A stretch of DNA of 64,000 bases from Bombyx mori (lineage: Eukaryota; Arthropoda; Insecta; Lepidoptera; Bombycidae): NCBI RefSeq assembly GCF_030269925.1, contig NC_085130.1:7328501-7392500 (forward strand), in the 5' to 3' direction. Both the position numbers and the translations under genes were made by a program. The notes beneath the pieces were generated by a model. That model made no database searches. It had not been told where the DNA came from and saw only the letters and a program-made list of their open reading frames with translations. Shown piece after piece: positions 31,904 to 43,835 of the stretch (positions are counted from its first letter, which is position 1; each line of letters begins with the position of its first letter).

Positions 31904-32158
31904 TCTATACTAATATATAAATCTACAGTTGTTTTTACGGATGTTCCGTTATAACTCCTGAACCGTGCATCCGATTGACTTGAAACTTGGTATCCATGTA
32001 GAAAATACATGTACTTAATGGATAGGCTAATATTTATATGAGTGTTGGACTCCCTACACCAGTTGCGTGGGCGTTAATGATGAGAATGTTTGTGGGGGTG
32101 AGAAATAATAATGTTAATTTTAAATGCCCAGCGAAGCGGTCGGGTGGGGTACAGCTAG
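31904..32158 (+). mobile_element. Helitron-like element, family B, complete
   Basis: A|TCTATACTAATATATAAAT to GGGTACAGCTAG|T, 255 bp, with the GCGAAGCGGTCGGG end. Confidence 0.78.
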
Positions 32159-32654
32159 TAACTAATAAAACCATGCACCCCATACTTTTTTTTATAATAA
32201 AATATATTTTACACTATTTTCAATTTAAATTTATTTTCTATTTTTTAGTTGATTTTTTATATAAAGCGTGTCTTTTAGTTGTTTTAAACTATTATTTATT
32301 AACATCTCGCAGTTTAGATGAGCCCATTTTTCTGGGTCTATTTATTATCCATGTTTCGACATCTGACGTTGTTAACGTCTAGAAATTTGGATGAGCGCAT
32401 TTTTGTTTGTCTATTTAACACGGTTCTTACTGCGACTGTTCTTTAGATTGGTTTTATTAATTTTTATTTTTAATGTAGTTCTTTGGAATCGCGACTGGAA
32501 AAGAATGCGCTGAGACTTTCTACCTAATTTTAGCACTGTTTTTTCTTCTTTTCTTTCGAGGAATACAGTCAGACACTAGTGATGGAGACATATAGGTATT
32601 GCAGAGCAGCGTAAATGGACGAAAGCATGGTTTTGAAATTCATAAGCGAAAAGA

Positions 32655-32760
32655 TAAACTTGATGGATGCAAGCAGCGCATGACCGATCCTTGTGGCGCG
32701 ACCTGGGGGAGGTCTATGTCCAGCAGTGGACGTCGGTGAGCTGAAAGATAGACAAATATA
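32655..32760 (+). mobile_element. LINE 3' end (GTCCAGCAGTGGACGTC type)
   Basis: GACCTGGGGGAGGTCTATGTC and CAGCAGTGGACGTCGGTGAG are the well-known 3' end of insect RTE/CR1-like LINEs, normally followed by GATGATGAT. A GAT repeat end of the same type occurs at 48097-48120. Confidence 0.6.
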
Positions 32761-32957
32761 GATAAACTAAGATATGGTTTGGACTATAACCTCTTGTGGT
32801 TGGAGAGTTGTGAAAAGAAAAGACATTGACGCGTTGACTGTTAATTATGCAGTAAACAATGAAACTGCATACCCCATTTGATCCTAAGATTCTTCTGTCG
32901 AGGCAGAATCAGGTGACATTTTTGTATGGTACTACGGTAAGAACGTTATGTATCCTG

Positions 32958-33060
32958 TTAGCAAATCCCACCCCTCCTTGCTGAACCCTTCCTCGCCCAC
33001 CTACCTGTCCTTGTAAAACTGAAAAGGCCTCAGAGCCACCAGTACTGCCTCAATAAAAAA
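32958..33060 (+). mobile_element. LINE tail ending in CCTCAATAAAA
   Basis: CTGTTAGCAAATCCCACCCC to GTACTGCCTCAATAAAAAAA; same family as 52190-52542. Confidence 0.6.
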
Positions 33061-33656
33061 AATGTATCGCTACTGGCAGACCAGACAGGCGTTGTCCTGT
33101 ACACACTTAAATCAGAAAATCTCAAATTTGTATATTTTTATGATCTTTCTAGTAGACCAAATTGTGTATCTAAACCATTCTCGAATCTCCACTAACAAAC
33201 ATACACACATAAAAATTCATTAAAATCGATCCAGACGTTTAGGAAGAGTTCCACTACACACTATACACGTACAGAAGAATTATAATATAGATTTTCAATT
33301 TTGTAAACATCAAATTCTATTTCTATTTCAGGTTTAGAATTTTGTTTTATTATGTTCTTTTGAAATTACCAGTTAAACACCTTTATATTAGGATTTTGCA
33401 TAATTTATTTTGTATTAACGCGTATGTTGTTTTTGCAATTTGTCCTCTTTGTACGGAAAAACATCGTTAAACCCGTTTGTGTTATAATGATCTTATTCAT
33501 TTAGAACGTCTAATGCACAAACTGGGGGGCCAAGTGATCAACAAACTTCAAATTATGCTCATTAGAACTAACGATATGTACAGAGAAGGAATCGTCGGAA
33601 TGTAATAATGGTTTGGTCGGTTAATTAGTCATCATGGTATTGGGACTGGAAAGTTC

Positions 33657-33905
33657 TTATTTCGCTGACTGATTCGGTAGTGCAATAGTTGAGCCCCTGA
33701 CCGAGGGTCATGGGTTCGATTCCCACATCGAGCAAATCTTCGTGTGATGAACAAGTTTGTTGGTTTTCTGTCTAGGTGTTTATTATCTATATATGTTATA
33801 TAAACGTTTGTTATATATGTCTCTGGTATACATAACACAGGGAATCCTAAATTGGCATGTGATTTGTTCCCAATTATTATATTATATTTCAGATGTGCCT
33901 GTTCT
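33657..33905 (+). mobile_element. tRNA-derived SINE (not Bm1)
   Basis: GATTCGGTAGTGCAATAG (A-box-like) and ATGGGTTCGATTCCCA (B box, 33710-33724) spaced as in pol III promoters, followed by GTGTGATGAACAAGTTTG and GGTGTTTATTATC. This matches a widespread lepidopteran SINE in layout. No cloverleaf is expected to form fully, so it is not a tRNA gene. Confidence 0.6.
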
Positions 33906-34070
33906 TTTTCATAAATACATACAGGCATAGTTAGATGTCTCATGTCTAGAAAAATTACTCACCTTTTTATTACTGGCTTGTTATATGAGACTAGATCTCA
34001 TATAACGCGGTTTCGCACAACACGCGACTTTGTAGTAACGTATCTACCGCGTTATAGGAGGGCTTAGTAA

Positions 34071-34489
34071 CTAGAGGTCCCGCAGTAGTTGAAATTCGAC
34101 TATAATTAAATGGGATTGTAAGTTTGTACACTATTATGATTGTAATTTATACTTCTATAATCACAAATTTCGCCAAGGCTACACTATAAAAAATATTAAT
34201 AAAGACAAACAATAATAAATCTATTCTCAATTTGACTACAGACGTCAAGAACAAAAGTTTGACAGTAAATAGTATGCATGCGTGTGTGCGTCAAATACAT
34301 GGTATGTAGTGTGTGTAATATTTTCTTTATTGATTTAATGTATCTTTTATGCATTATTTAAAAAAAAAATTAGCATTGTGCACTTCTTCTCTATATTTTC
34401 TATAAGTGTGGAAAATTTCATACTCCTCCGTCCGCGCAATTTACATAAAAAGGGATACAAAGTTTTTGCTTCACGTATTAATATATAGA
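34071..34489 (-). mobile_element. Helitron-like element, family A
   Basis: Begins CTAGAGGTCCCGCAGTAG (after A at 34070) and ends ATATATAGA before T at 34490; 419 bp. The terminal hairpin here is AGTTGAAATTCGACT, with one mismatch. Confidence 0.78.
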
Positions 34490-34579
34490 TGAGAAAGTGA
34501 ATCTTACAAGTGACTTACAAGAATGTTCCGCTTATGTCACAATCCAATTCATTGAATTTTACCGAGCCCAACGTATCCG

Positions 34580-35070
34580 TTCATCATTCATCGTCATCAT
34601 TATGCTGCCCTTCTCCCAGTCACCTGGGATCGGCGCAACATGTTTTCTCCTTCCATACTCCTCTATCATATACCATTTCTTGGCTCACTTCCCTTTTACC
34701 CATATCGTCTTTCACGCAATCCATCCATTTCTCCTTAGGTCTACCTCTTCCTCTATATCCTTCCACATTCATAGTTAACATTCTCTTACCAACCTCACTT
34801 TCATCTCATCACATGTCCATACCATCCCAAACGCGCACTTCTCAGCTTCTCTGTCACAGGTGCCACTTTCAGATTTGTTTTAACATATTCATTACGTATT
34901 CTATCCATTAACATATTTAACATATTCGTTACTCCACACATCCATCGCAACATTCGCATATCTGCTGCATGCGATCGCCTTTCATATTATTATAGACATC
35001 AACAAGGTATATATCGCCATCCACCTTGAACATTTTCTTACCAACCTATCCGTAGCCCAATCCGTATAGC
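34580..35070 (-). pseudogene. RTE-type LINE ORF2 C-terminal remnant
   Basis: The minus strand reads NVEGYRGRGRPKEKWMDCVK then DDMGKREVS and VWKEKTCCADP, the GRGRPKxxWxDxVxxDM signature at the ORF2 end of RTE-clade LINEs. Upstream, a further segment (WYGHVMR-like, in another frame) shows frameshifts. The plus strand is a pyrimidine-rich tract because the coding strand is purine-rich. It follows directly after a Helitron-like copy ending at 34489. Confidence 0.6.
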
Positions 35071-35327
35071 CCAACTTATCCGTTGTTCGAAGCGTTTCGG
35101 TTTCAATATTTTTCTTTCGCTTTTATATCGCATTTTTTAACGATGATGAACGGTTTATAATACGGTCGAGCTCACAGGCCGCCAGCTAAGTAGGTTAGTT
35201 GGTCACAAGCTCGGGGCCTTCGGGGGTACAGCGTCGCCGCTTCAATTCGGCTGGTTTTTACCTTAATCTTGATTGTTTTAGAGGTTAGACTCCGTTAAAC
35301 GAATAGAAGGTAATTGTTTGCGTACTT

Positions 35328-35503
35328 AAGTGGTTACTGGAGCCCATAGACATCTACGACGTAAATGCGCCACCCACCTTGAAATATCGGTTCTAAGGCC
35401 TCAGTATTGTTACAACGGCTGCCCCGCCCTTCAAACCGAAACGCATTACCGCTTCACGGCAGAAATAGGCGGGGCGGTGGTACCCGTGCGGACTCACCAG
35501 TAC
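35328..35503 (-). mobile_element. Bm1-type SINE without tail
   Basis: Starts within the module at TTAAGTGGTTACTGGAGCCC and runs to GTGCGGACTCACCAGT. The AATAAA tail end is missing, so a deletion or recombination removed the 3' terminus. Confidence 0.7.
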
Positions 35504-35770
35504 TCACGCACATTTTAAACTAACAGAAATTCATTTCATCGTTTTTTCAAAAACATGCCTTATGTACTGCTTTTTTGTGGAGAATGAAATAGTTTCGTTT
35601 GAATACAAAAGAAAAACCGTATGTATACCATCGAATTTTTTAATCGGTTCTCGCGAGTTGTATTTAAAAAAAAAAAACAAATTAAAGATGTTATTGTATA
35701 GGAATCTTTAAATATCGGCACATCATACAGAATTGTTGTTGACTAATCAGCATCGGCTATACGCACAAAG

Positions 35771-35879
35771 TGTATCTCAAGGTGGGTGACACATTTACCT
35801 TGTAGATGTCTATATGCTCCATTAACCACTTAACACCAGGTGGACTGTGCGCTCGTCCACCCATCTAAGCAATAAAAAA
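35771..35879 (+). mobile_element. Bm1-type SINE 3' part
   Basis: GTATCTCAAGGTGGGTGACA to CTAAGCAATAAAAAAC; 5'-truncated. Confidence 0.75.
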
Positions 35880-36236
35880 CAGAGCTAGGTTTGATTACCG
35901 CGTTTTGTCTTTTGCTTTGTCAATCAGTTTTGAACTCTATAGAAAGTGGCAACAGTGTGCTTATTAAATAAGGCCTCGCGAAATCACGACCGTGAAGTCG
36001 GATGTTGCAAGATTAATTGTAACAGTGTTCAATTTCGTTTTTAATATGATTGAGGAAGGTTCGAAGCGATTTTCGATATCATGTTCAATACGGCGAGAGT
36101 TCTATTCGTGTTTCTTGAGAACTAGATTGGATCCGTTGTTTCATTACCATTTTAAATCAAGAAAATGGAACACGTCTCATCTTTGGATAATAATATGTGG
36201 CTATACGTTCTAGTGAAAATCTCTACAATAAATTAT

Positions 36237-36480
36237 GTTTTATTTATTTATTGCTTAGATGGCTGGACGAGCTCACAGCCCACCTGGTGTTAAGTGGTTA
36301 CTGGAGCCCATAGACATCCACAACGTAAATGCACATCTTGAAATATAAGTTCTAAGGTCTCAAGTATAGTTACAACGGCTGTCGCGCCCTTCAAACCGAA
36401 ACACATTACTGCTTCACGGCAGAAATAGGCAGGGCGGTGGTGCCCATCCGCGCGGACTCAAAAGAGGTCCCACCACCAGT
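36237..36480 (-). mobile_element. Bm1-type SINE, headless copy
   Basis: TTATTTATTGCTTAGATGGCT to GTCCCACCACCAGT, minus strand, complete for the 3' module. Confidence 0.82.
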
Positions 36481-36687
36481 AAAATGTCGATCGGTTGCTA
36501 CGTGTAAAAAAGACGAACCAACGAAACATATTTCTGTAGTCGATTTCTCTCATAATTAAGGTACAACAGGTGACTGACGCGCGAATGTAGAAAATGACAA
36601 CTACAGAAGGCCAAGTTTCACTCGAGTTTGATGAAACACACAGAATTGAATATTTTAATTCAATAATTATTTATTAATGTTCTATTA

Positions 36688-36962
36688 ATAATAGTACACC
36701 GCAACATACCTGCTGTATCTTTATCTTTACCAGAGTTACTGTAAATTAAACGGTTGTCTGGAAAAGATCGCTTTTAGCGATATGACCGCCTATTGTTAGT
36801 GTCACAGATGTATCTGCTTGTTGACTGTTTTCTAATGTTGATTGTGTTTTGGTGTGCAAAAACGTATGTTTCTCTCTCTCTTCTCTTCTCCTCTTCTCTC
36901 TCTCTCACACTCTCTCTCCCCTACCCTTTCCCCCTCTCTCTCTTTCTTTCTCTCTCTCTCTG
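36688..36962 (+). repeat. Interspersed repeat ending in a pyrimidine tract, copy 2
   Basis: Same as copy 1 up to AACGTATGTTTCTC, then 90 bp of nearly pure C/T (36872-36961) with two CA steps. Confidence 0.65.
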
Positions 36963-37858
36963 AATTCTGCATTTTAGTTATTTCATTAGTACGGCCTTAG
37001 GCTTAAAGGGGAAGCGGGACGTGACTTTCCACCAGCTGTTTGGAGGGCGTGTATACCAAAAGAAAAGCTCAATAATTAATTATTATAAATGTAGGACACG
37101 ACCTTATGAATTTTAATGGTGGCATAACTGATTCGAATACCGCCTTAACTGCGCTGAATTACTTTCAGGGTACAGTCCTAGCTTGCTTCAACATTGCTTC
37201 TGTTAGGGCGGATTTTTGTGTCCCCGCCATTGGGGTCACTAGGGGACACGGTTTCCGTCAATGCTTATTGTCGATTGATATGTTAAATTCCTTCATGCTC
37301 TAGGATAGGTCATTTCAGACAGGGCCCAGGACGTATGGTACCACCGTCGTGTCTATGTTTGTCACGAAGCAGTCCAGACTTTATTGCAAATATATTTAGG
37401 ACTCACATTTCTTGTAAAGTCTTTTAAAGTCACAAGGTAAGGTCACGTCAGTTGGTTCGGAAGCTTGTCCGAACACATGCAATATTTAAAAAAAAGAGCT
37501 GTAATTAAATGTCTGAAGATACTGTTCCCTCGAAAGGATAATAACTAGGTTATTATATTTACAAGAAAATTATTAAAAATCATTTAGTTTATTTTATAAT
37601 TCTGCTTGAAAAAAATTATCGAATAAGCCAAGTACGAAAATAGCACCCGTTATTAAACCCCTTGAAAGAATATTTAAAGATACATACACAACGGTGATGT
37701 GTGTCGCGTCGTGAGTGGGCGTTGTCTCGTACTGAAATAGACTTCAATGGTTCTCGATGAGGAGTAATAAACATAATCATTTTGTAAATATATACATATT
37801 CATATGGCATTGTGCTTAAAGTGATGAATATTTAATTTTGTGGATATCGAAGACAACG

Positions 37859-37933
37859 TTTTTTTTATTGACCTTGTAGGCAGACGAGCATACCGCCCAC
37901 TTAGTGGTGAGTGCTTACCATGGACTTCAGGCC
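37859..37933 (-). repeat. GGTAGGCAGCGGC-type retroelement tail
   Basis: TTTTTTTTATTGACCTTGTAG, GCAGACGAGCATACCGCCC to CCATGGACTTCAGG; minus strand, 5'-truncated. Confidence 0.6.
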
Positions 37934-38074
37934 TACAGTTAGGGTACAGTTAGAGACACAACATTATCCGCGTAAAATAATTCATCTAAAACTATAGTCG
38001 AAAAGCCAGAAGAACATAGAAAGTATAAAAAAAGAAAGTACACAAGATTTTTGGAGAAATTAACATCCGTACGG

Positions 38075-38452
38075 TGTCGACCCGATCCTGTAGACCGAAT
38101 GGTAAACAGTCGACGTCGCCCAAAACACGTCATTTCGGATCCTCCCGATCCATTAACGGTGCTTTTAGGCACCACAAGCTCCGGTCACCGTTCTCGTCGA
38201 ACCCGTCGCTTGCCAAGAAGGGCTCGACGAGCGAATCAACCCATAGACACAGCCCACTGAGTTTCTCGCCGGATCTTCTCAGTGGGTCGCGTTTCCGATC
38301 CGGTGGTAGATTCTGCGAAGCACTACTCTTGCTAGGGTTCGTGTTAGTAACACTCCGGTTTGAGACACCCCGTAAGCTCACCTACACACGTTAGGGTGAA
38401 GCTGAAATAGCCTCTCAAGGCTATCAGCATAGGTAGGAAAAAAAAAAGAAAA
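38075..38452 (+). mobile_element. Stem-loop LINE tail, long copy
   Basis: From GTCGACCCGATCCTGTAGACC through the intact 9-bp stem-loop (38257-38290) to CAGCATAGGTAGG plus an A-rich tail. It defines the sense orientation of the family. Confidence 0.78.
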
Positions 38453-38571
38453 AAATAATAATGTGTGCAATTCACACGTGGTAGAAGTGAAACCTTCCAA
38501 AATTAAAATACAATTATCCTAAACGTCTTAAGTATATGTAAAATTTTGTCATTAGTAAATAATTGTAAGGT

Positions 38572-38680
38572 AGCGCCCTCTGTGAATTGATATTTTAATT
38601 TCACGTATAATCCTAAATTAAAATTCACTACAAGAGCTTTCATACACACGTTAGTATTAAAAAATCTCACAGATGGCGCT
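38572..38680. repeat. Short-arm inverted repeat
   Basis: AGCGCCCTCTGTGAA at 38572 pairs with CTCACAGATGGCGCT at 38666-38680 (13 of 15). It may be a tiny MITE or chance. Confidence 0.4.
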
Positions 38681-39062
38681 GTATTAAATAGTATGTATAT
38701 TTCTGTCTCATTCTTTGCTGGCTTCATCCTACACATTTTTGTATTTGTGTCTCTTACCTGTCGTTTTTTCCGTTGCATCCGGTTTGAAATCACAACGATT
38801 CTAAAGAAGTTTTCACTTCAAAAAAAACGGTGTCGAGATTTGTGAGGATAACTGTTCTTGTTTTGTGATTACTTGTAGGTTGGTTTGGGTAAACGTATCG
38901 TTCTGTCGTAACGTATACGTCTGGTATAACGTTGTTAGCGGCCTTGACGTTTCCAATATAACGTAATGACTGATCTCCAGGAAATCTGTACACCGGATTG
39001 TCGTATCTATGGAAAAGGTAGAAAGGTCCGTATTCGGATATTTATAACAAGAATTATTTATT

Positions 39063-39308
39063 ACTGGTGGTAGGACATCTTGTGAGTCCGCACGGGTAAG
39101 TACCACCCCCCTGCCTATTTCTGCCGTGAAGCAATAATGCGTTTCGGTTTGAAGGGCAGGGCAGCCGTTGTAATTATACTTGAGACCTTAGAACTTATAT
39201 CTCAAGGTGAGTGGCGCATTTACTTTGTAGATGTCTATGGGCTCCGGTAACCACTTAACACCAGGTGGGCTGTGAGCTCGTCCACCCATCTAAGCAATAA
39301 AAAAAATA
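39063..39308 (+). mobile_element. Bm1-type SINE, headless copy
   Basis: ACTGGTGGTAGGACATCTTG to CTAAGCAATAAAAAAAATAA, complete for the 3' module, few changes. Confidence 0.85.
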
Positions 39309-39654
39309 AAAAGTAGCTTTCTGAGTTTACCTTGAATTTCATAAGTGACATCTCCATCGAATGACGTAGATGGCTGTCGCAGTGAATTCTGCGTAAATAA
39401 TAATCGTTGGGTCGCGAAATTATTTCTATGTATATTCCCTTTTTCAGAACACGTTTACGTTTCCATCGAACTTGTCCCTGATGGCTTCGTTGTTGTACGC
39501 AATTAAATATGTCAAAACAATTCGCATTTTATTGAGACGTAAATACGGACGGACGGTGGAGTAATTTTATTATTATAACCTTCACGTTGAATCGTTCGAC
39601 AGTGCGTTATAGGGCGTGCTCTAAGGCTCTAGGGCACTCTTGAGTGAATAGTAG

Positions 39655-39805
39655 TAATGGTCCTAGGGTATCTGCTGGTACATAGGGCCCTCACAAGTTG
39701 TCTCCACTTCATCCTATCTTGCGCGTGCTCCTTGACATCGCTCTAGGTCAGGCCGGTAGTCCTCATCTCGCTTTTCACGGTCCGATGCCAAGTGTGTACA
39801 AGGCG
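39655..39805. repeat. Probable retroelement fragment
   Basis: CCACTTCATCCTATCTTGCGC and CTAGGTCAGGCCGGTAGTCC followed by CACGGTCCGATGCCAAGTG resemble a widespread insect LINE coding remnant, too decayed to translate. Confidence 0.4.
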
Positions 39806-39887
39806 ACCAGATCTTCTATAACCATTTAATTTATTCTTGGGTGAATAGTGCTCAGTTATTTTGGCGATTGAAAAAAATCGATAAATT

Positions 39888-40152
39888 AACTTTTTTTTTC
39901 TATACTAGCTGATAGCCTTGAGAAGCTATTTCAGCGTAACCTTAACTAGTAGGTGAGCTCACGGGGCTCAAACCGGAGTGATGCTAACACTGACCCTAGC
40001 AAGAGCAGTGCCTCGCAGAATCTACCACCAGATCGGAAACGCGACCCACTGAGAAGATCCGGCGAGAAACTCAGTGGGCTGTGTCTGTGGGTTAATTCGC
40101 TCGTCGAGCCCTTCGTCGCAAGCGACGGGTTCGATGAGGACGGTCACCGGTA
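39888..40152 (-). mobile_element. Stem-loop LINE tail
   Basis: T-run, then CTGATAGCCTTGAGAAGC to GATGAGGACGGTCACCGG; stem-loop intact. Confidence 0.75.
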
Positions 40153-40488
40153 AATTAACGAAAATCGGTTCTTAACGTCACTACGGCTCATTGTGGAACT
40201 GTATGTGGAGTTTACTTTGATAATCAATAAGTAATATATGGAAGTCGATTTGAAAGTTAACGATTTTCATAGATGTGTTTACCAAATGCCGTGTTTCTTC
40301 AATGAGAAGGGGTTCCTCTGCGGAAGTAGCGGTTTGGATGTGTGACCCTAGCATTGATGATGTTCATGACCGAAGCCAATAATATTCCATTGGTTCGTTC
40401 AACCTCGTTCACACTTTGATGTAAAAACAAAAAAAATCCCGAGCGTTATGACATGTCCTTCTTCGAACGAGGCTCGTGGAGAGTATTA

Positions 40489-40612
40489 AGCGGTAGGCAG
40501 CGGCTTGGCTCTGCCCCTGGCATTGCTGAAGTCCATGGGCGACGGTAACCACTCACCATCAGGTGGGCCGTATGCTCGTCTGCCTACCGCTACAAGGGCA
40601 ATAAAAAAAAAA
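40489..40612 (+). repeat. GGTAGGCAGCGGC-type retroelement tail
   Basis: GCGGTAGGCAGCGGCTTGGC to CTACAAGGGCAATAAAAAA. This copy and the one at 56308 share the same left edge. Confidence 0.7.
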
Positions 40613-41579
40613 ACAGCCGATAATTTCCATTACCGTATCCAACTAAACAAAAAGAAGATCCATGTTTTCCAGTGTACGAGTAGTAATCGCGTTAGCAACA
40701 TACAATCTATCATATTATTATATCCGTTATTAAAATACAATTACTCAAAAATGGTATTTCACGCGTATAAATGGTATTCACACACAAAAAACCCAACCTT
40801 TCACCTTCACATTTTTTACGTTACAAGCCACTGTCGTCTCTGCGTGAACGATTTAAGAGCTACATTCGTTTGATACGAGAATGAAAATAAGCGGGTCAGT
40901 GGGTCACCACCGGGCCCCACGGATGTGGCCAGCGCGGCAGCCGTGAACTTGGTCCGATGTTTGAAGTTATGTCAGACCGTGTACGGAATGTCCCGTTAGA
41001 ATTGCAATACATTTTTGTTGGCACAGATCTCAGAGGCACCCAAACTTTTTTATCCCATAAACAGAGCAATACCCAATTTGAATAGTTTTGTTTATGATTC
41101 CTTCAACTCGGATAAGACAACTTTGGGGAGCGTCGATAAAGAGTTTAACGGTATATCATAACTAAATGTTAACTCAGTGAGGGAAAGCCCAAAAAATTTG
41201 AAGACACGAGATAGATAGACTTGAGGATCGTAAATCGAAAGTTGCAGTCGACTGCTTCTTTTGTTCCAGTAAAAGTCACACTTGTGTTTTGATAATATAT
41301 CGCAAAGTGGAAATTTGAGCGCCGTTGTAAGAATTTCACGTGGAATCCCCATTAGCTTGGTCGCTTAGTTACCGTCGCTTAGGAACGCTAGCAATGCTAG
41401 AGGGCGGTTAAAATATGTCAATTAAGTAAATAAATCTTTATTTAAAGCGTTTTCGTTCGTGAGTGTACTATGTAGACGTGCTTAATGGTTGTACAAGGAA
41501 TGATTTTCTCGTGGGATCATTGAAGTACCAGAGACGATGCGTTACTAGTTCGAACAAATCTGTGAACGTGGTATTTTTC
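40613..41579. other. Intron DNA without recognised features
   Basis: AT-rich with short unrecognised ORFs only. Confidence 0.55.
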
Positions 41580-41788
41580 TACGGCTTAGGTGGGTGAACG
41601 AGCTCACGCCCCACTTGATGTTAAGTGGTTCCCACAGCCCATAGACGTTGAAACATGAGTTCTAAGGTCTCACTTTAAACCACGACTGCCCCGCCCTTCA
41701 AACCGAAACGTATTACTGCTTCACGACAGAAGTAGGCAGGGTTGTGGTACCTACCCGCGCAGACTCGTAAGACGTTCTACCACCAGTA
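41580..41788 (-). mobile_element. Bm1-type SINE, diverged
   Basis: GGCTTAGGTGGGTGAACGAG to GTTCTACCACCAGT with a deletion near CATAGACGTTGAAACATG; minus strand; poly(T) lost. Confidence 0.75.
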
Positions 41789-42213
41789 AAAACATATATA
41801 TCTAGTGTGATCGAGTTACACTAGAAATGTATAAAAAAATATTGAAATTATCAAACAATAACACACTCTTATACCAAAATCTAAATATAAAACAATTCAA
41901 CACATCAAGAATCGATTACAAGACCATTTAAAAAATCACTTTCGCCATTGTCTTGTCAATACTTGTTGCGTTTTATCGATAGATAGCCACGTCGTTTGGT
42001 AATCGAAGCCGCGTCGGTCGAGCAGAACGCTTTTGTCGAGTCACGAATGATCGTTTTGCAAATCGACTTTTGAGTGCAGTAATCGATTTTGTATCGAGAA
42101 CTCGTCGTGAGGATGGAATCGTGATATTGCACTAGGCCGATAGTATGGTACAGTTTCACACATTATGCATTAAGAAAAACTACACACAAGAGATTTTCTT
42201 AGTCAAAATGTGT

Positions 42214-42384
42214 TTTTATTTTTTTTATTGCTAGTTTTTATCTTATTATTATAGCTTTTGTCTCAAGTATAGTTACAACGGCTGCCCCGCCCTTCAAACC
42301 GAAACGCATTACTGCTTCACGGCAGAAATAGGCAGTGCGGTGGTAACTACCCGCGCGGACACACAAGAGGTCCTACCACCAGTA
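42214..42384 (-). mobile_element. Bm1-type SINE with central deletion
   Basis: T-rich tail with TTTATTGCTAG, AT-rich filler, then TCTCAAGTATAGTTACAACG to GGTCCTACCACCAGT. Confidence 0.75.
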
Positions 42385-42999
42385 TCGATGTGTTATTGTT
42401 ATATTATTTTGTTTGGTTTGTACGCGGGATTTTGGCAGTCCCACAAAGCCCTCGAAAGGGATCGGGCCGTGACTCGAAAAAAAAAAAATTGCTCAACATG
42501 TCTGAAAGTAAGATTGCCTGTTCAACTAATCCTGAGTCTCCCGTTCAGATTTCCTAGATTATTTCGATATCTTCTAAAAACTGATTAAGGGCTCCTCCCT
42601 TATCTGACTTACGTCGCACCAGTATAGTTGCCGTCATTTCAAGACTTTGACCTAAAGACTTGCAGGCTGGACATCAAAAATTTCAGTACGTCAGTATTCT
42701 TTCCAATTGATTTTCTGTAGGAAAGGTTGCTCGCGTTAGTACATGAAAAACATTGAACAATAGCTTTAATTCACACGTTTGTTCACCACAGACATCATAA
42801 ATTCTAGATATGGGACGCAATTAAAAATAAACCTATCGCTAATGTAACACATTTACATCCAAGTAAGCGTAGAAGTAATAATAACAGTCGTTTTGTTTGA
42901 TTTTAAATTACTTTGCCAGTTCTTTTGGTGAATTTGGTAAATTTGGCCAAATGGTAAATGGACAGCTATGTGGACCAATGTCTCCATCCTCGAAGAGCT

Positions 43000-43195
43000 G
43001 AAGGTCACCTAGCGCCTGCTGACTACATGCCAGGAAAGGATCCGGGGTTTCTTTGGGCACATAATGCGATCCCCATTGCGCAGCCTGGAGAAACTCATCT
43101 TTCTCGGACAAATGGAGGGGAAGCACGCTAGAGGAAGAGCGCCAGCTAGATGGCTGGACCAACTCAAAGAGGTGACTGGAGGCCAGATTCGGTAA
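43000..43195 (+). pseudogene. LINE ORF2 C-terminal fragment
   Basis: One frame reads GHIMRSPLRSLEKLIFLGQ (from about 43058), then EGKHARGRAPARWLDQLKEV, and ends at TAA 43193-43195. The GHIMR...LEKLIF...GKRxRGRxPxRWxDQ pattern is the C-terminal end of many insect non-LTR retrotransposon ORF2 proteins (RTE/CR1-like). It is 5'-truncated. A minus-strand Bm1 copy begins about 45 bp downstream. Confidence 0.6.
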
Positions 43196-43239
43196 GCGGT
43201 ATATATGGCGCAGAACCGGACCGAGTGGAGAAGATTGAC

Positions 43240-43484
43240 TTTTTTTTTATTGCTTAGATGGGTGGACGAGCTCACAACCCACCTGGTTTTAAGTGGTTAC
43301 TGGAGCCCATAGACATCTACGACGTAAATGCGCCACCCACCTTGAGATATAAGTTCTGAGGTCTCAAGTATAGTTACAACGGCTGCCCCACCCTTCAAAC
43401 CGAAACGCATTACTGCTTCACGGCAGAAATAGGCAGGGCGGTGGTATCTACCCGCGCGGACTCACAAGAGGTCCTACCACCAGT
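43240..43484 (-). mobile_element. Bm1-type SINE, headless copy
   Basis: T-run, TTGCTTAGATGGGTGGACGA to GGTCCTACCACCAGT, complete 3' module. With the plus-strand copy at 43836 it forms a long inverted repeat. Confidence 0.85.
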
Positions 43485-43835
43485 AAAATACAGTCACGAT
43501 CCTCAGCATTGAGGGAACGACCAGAAAGAAAGAAGAAATGGTGTTTGAACGGCGACAAATTACGATCAAGTCCACTAAAGAGTTACCTCGTGACTGAATG
43601 GAATCACGCGGCTCTGCGGCCTGGGAGTCGGAACAATGAAGGAACACGTGACCGACTTTTCATATTTTTATATTTAACTTGTAGCTTAGAATGAGTCTTC
43701 ATTTTAAGTCGAAGAATTTTATTTTCAACTAGCGATAGCTCGGCTGACGTTTCGCTGTAACTGAAATAAACGCAAATTTTTATACGAATCGCGACGCGTC
43801 CTTCGTCTTATGCCAAAAACGTTCCATGTACTACT

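Noticed and set aside
32038..32382. 114-codon plus-strand ORF
   Set aside because: Begins inside a Helitron-like element and continues in AT-rich DNA; no motif.
33657..33735. Possible tRNA gene on the plus strand
   Set aside because: Same reasoning: pol III boxes in a SINE head, no acceptor stem pairing seen.
36872..36961. Possible polypyrimidine regulatory tract
   Set aside because: It is the microsatellite tail of a repeat also present at 26521.
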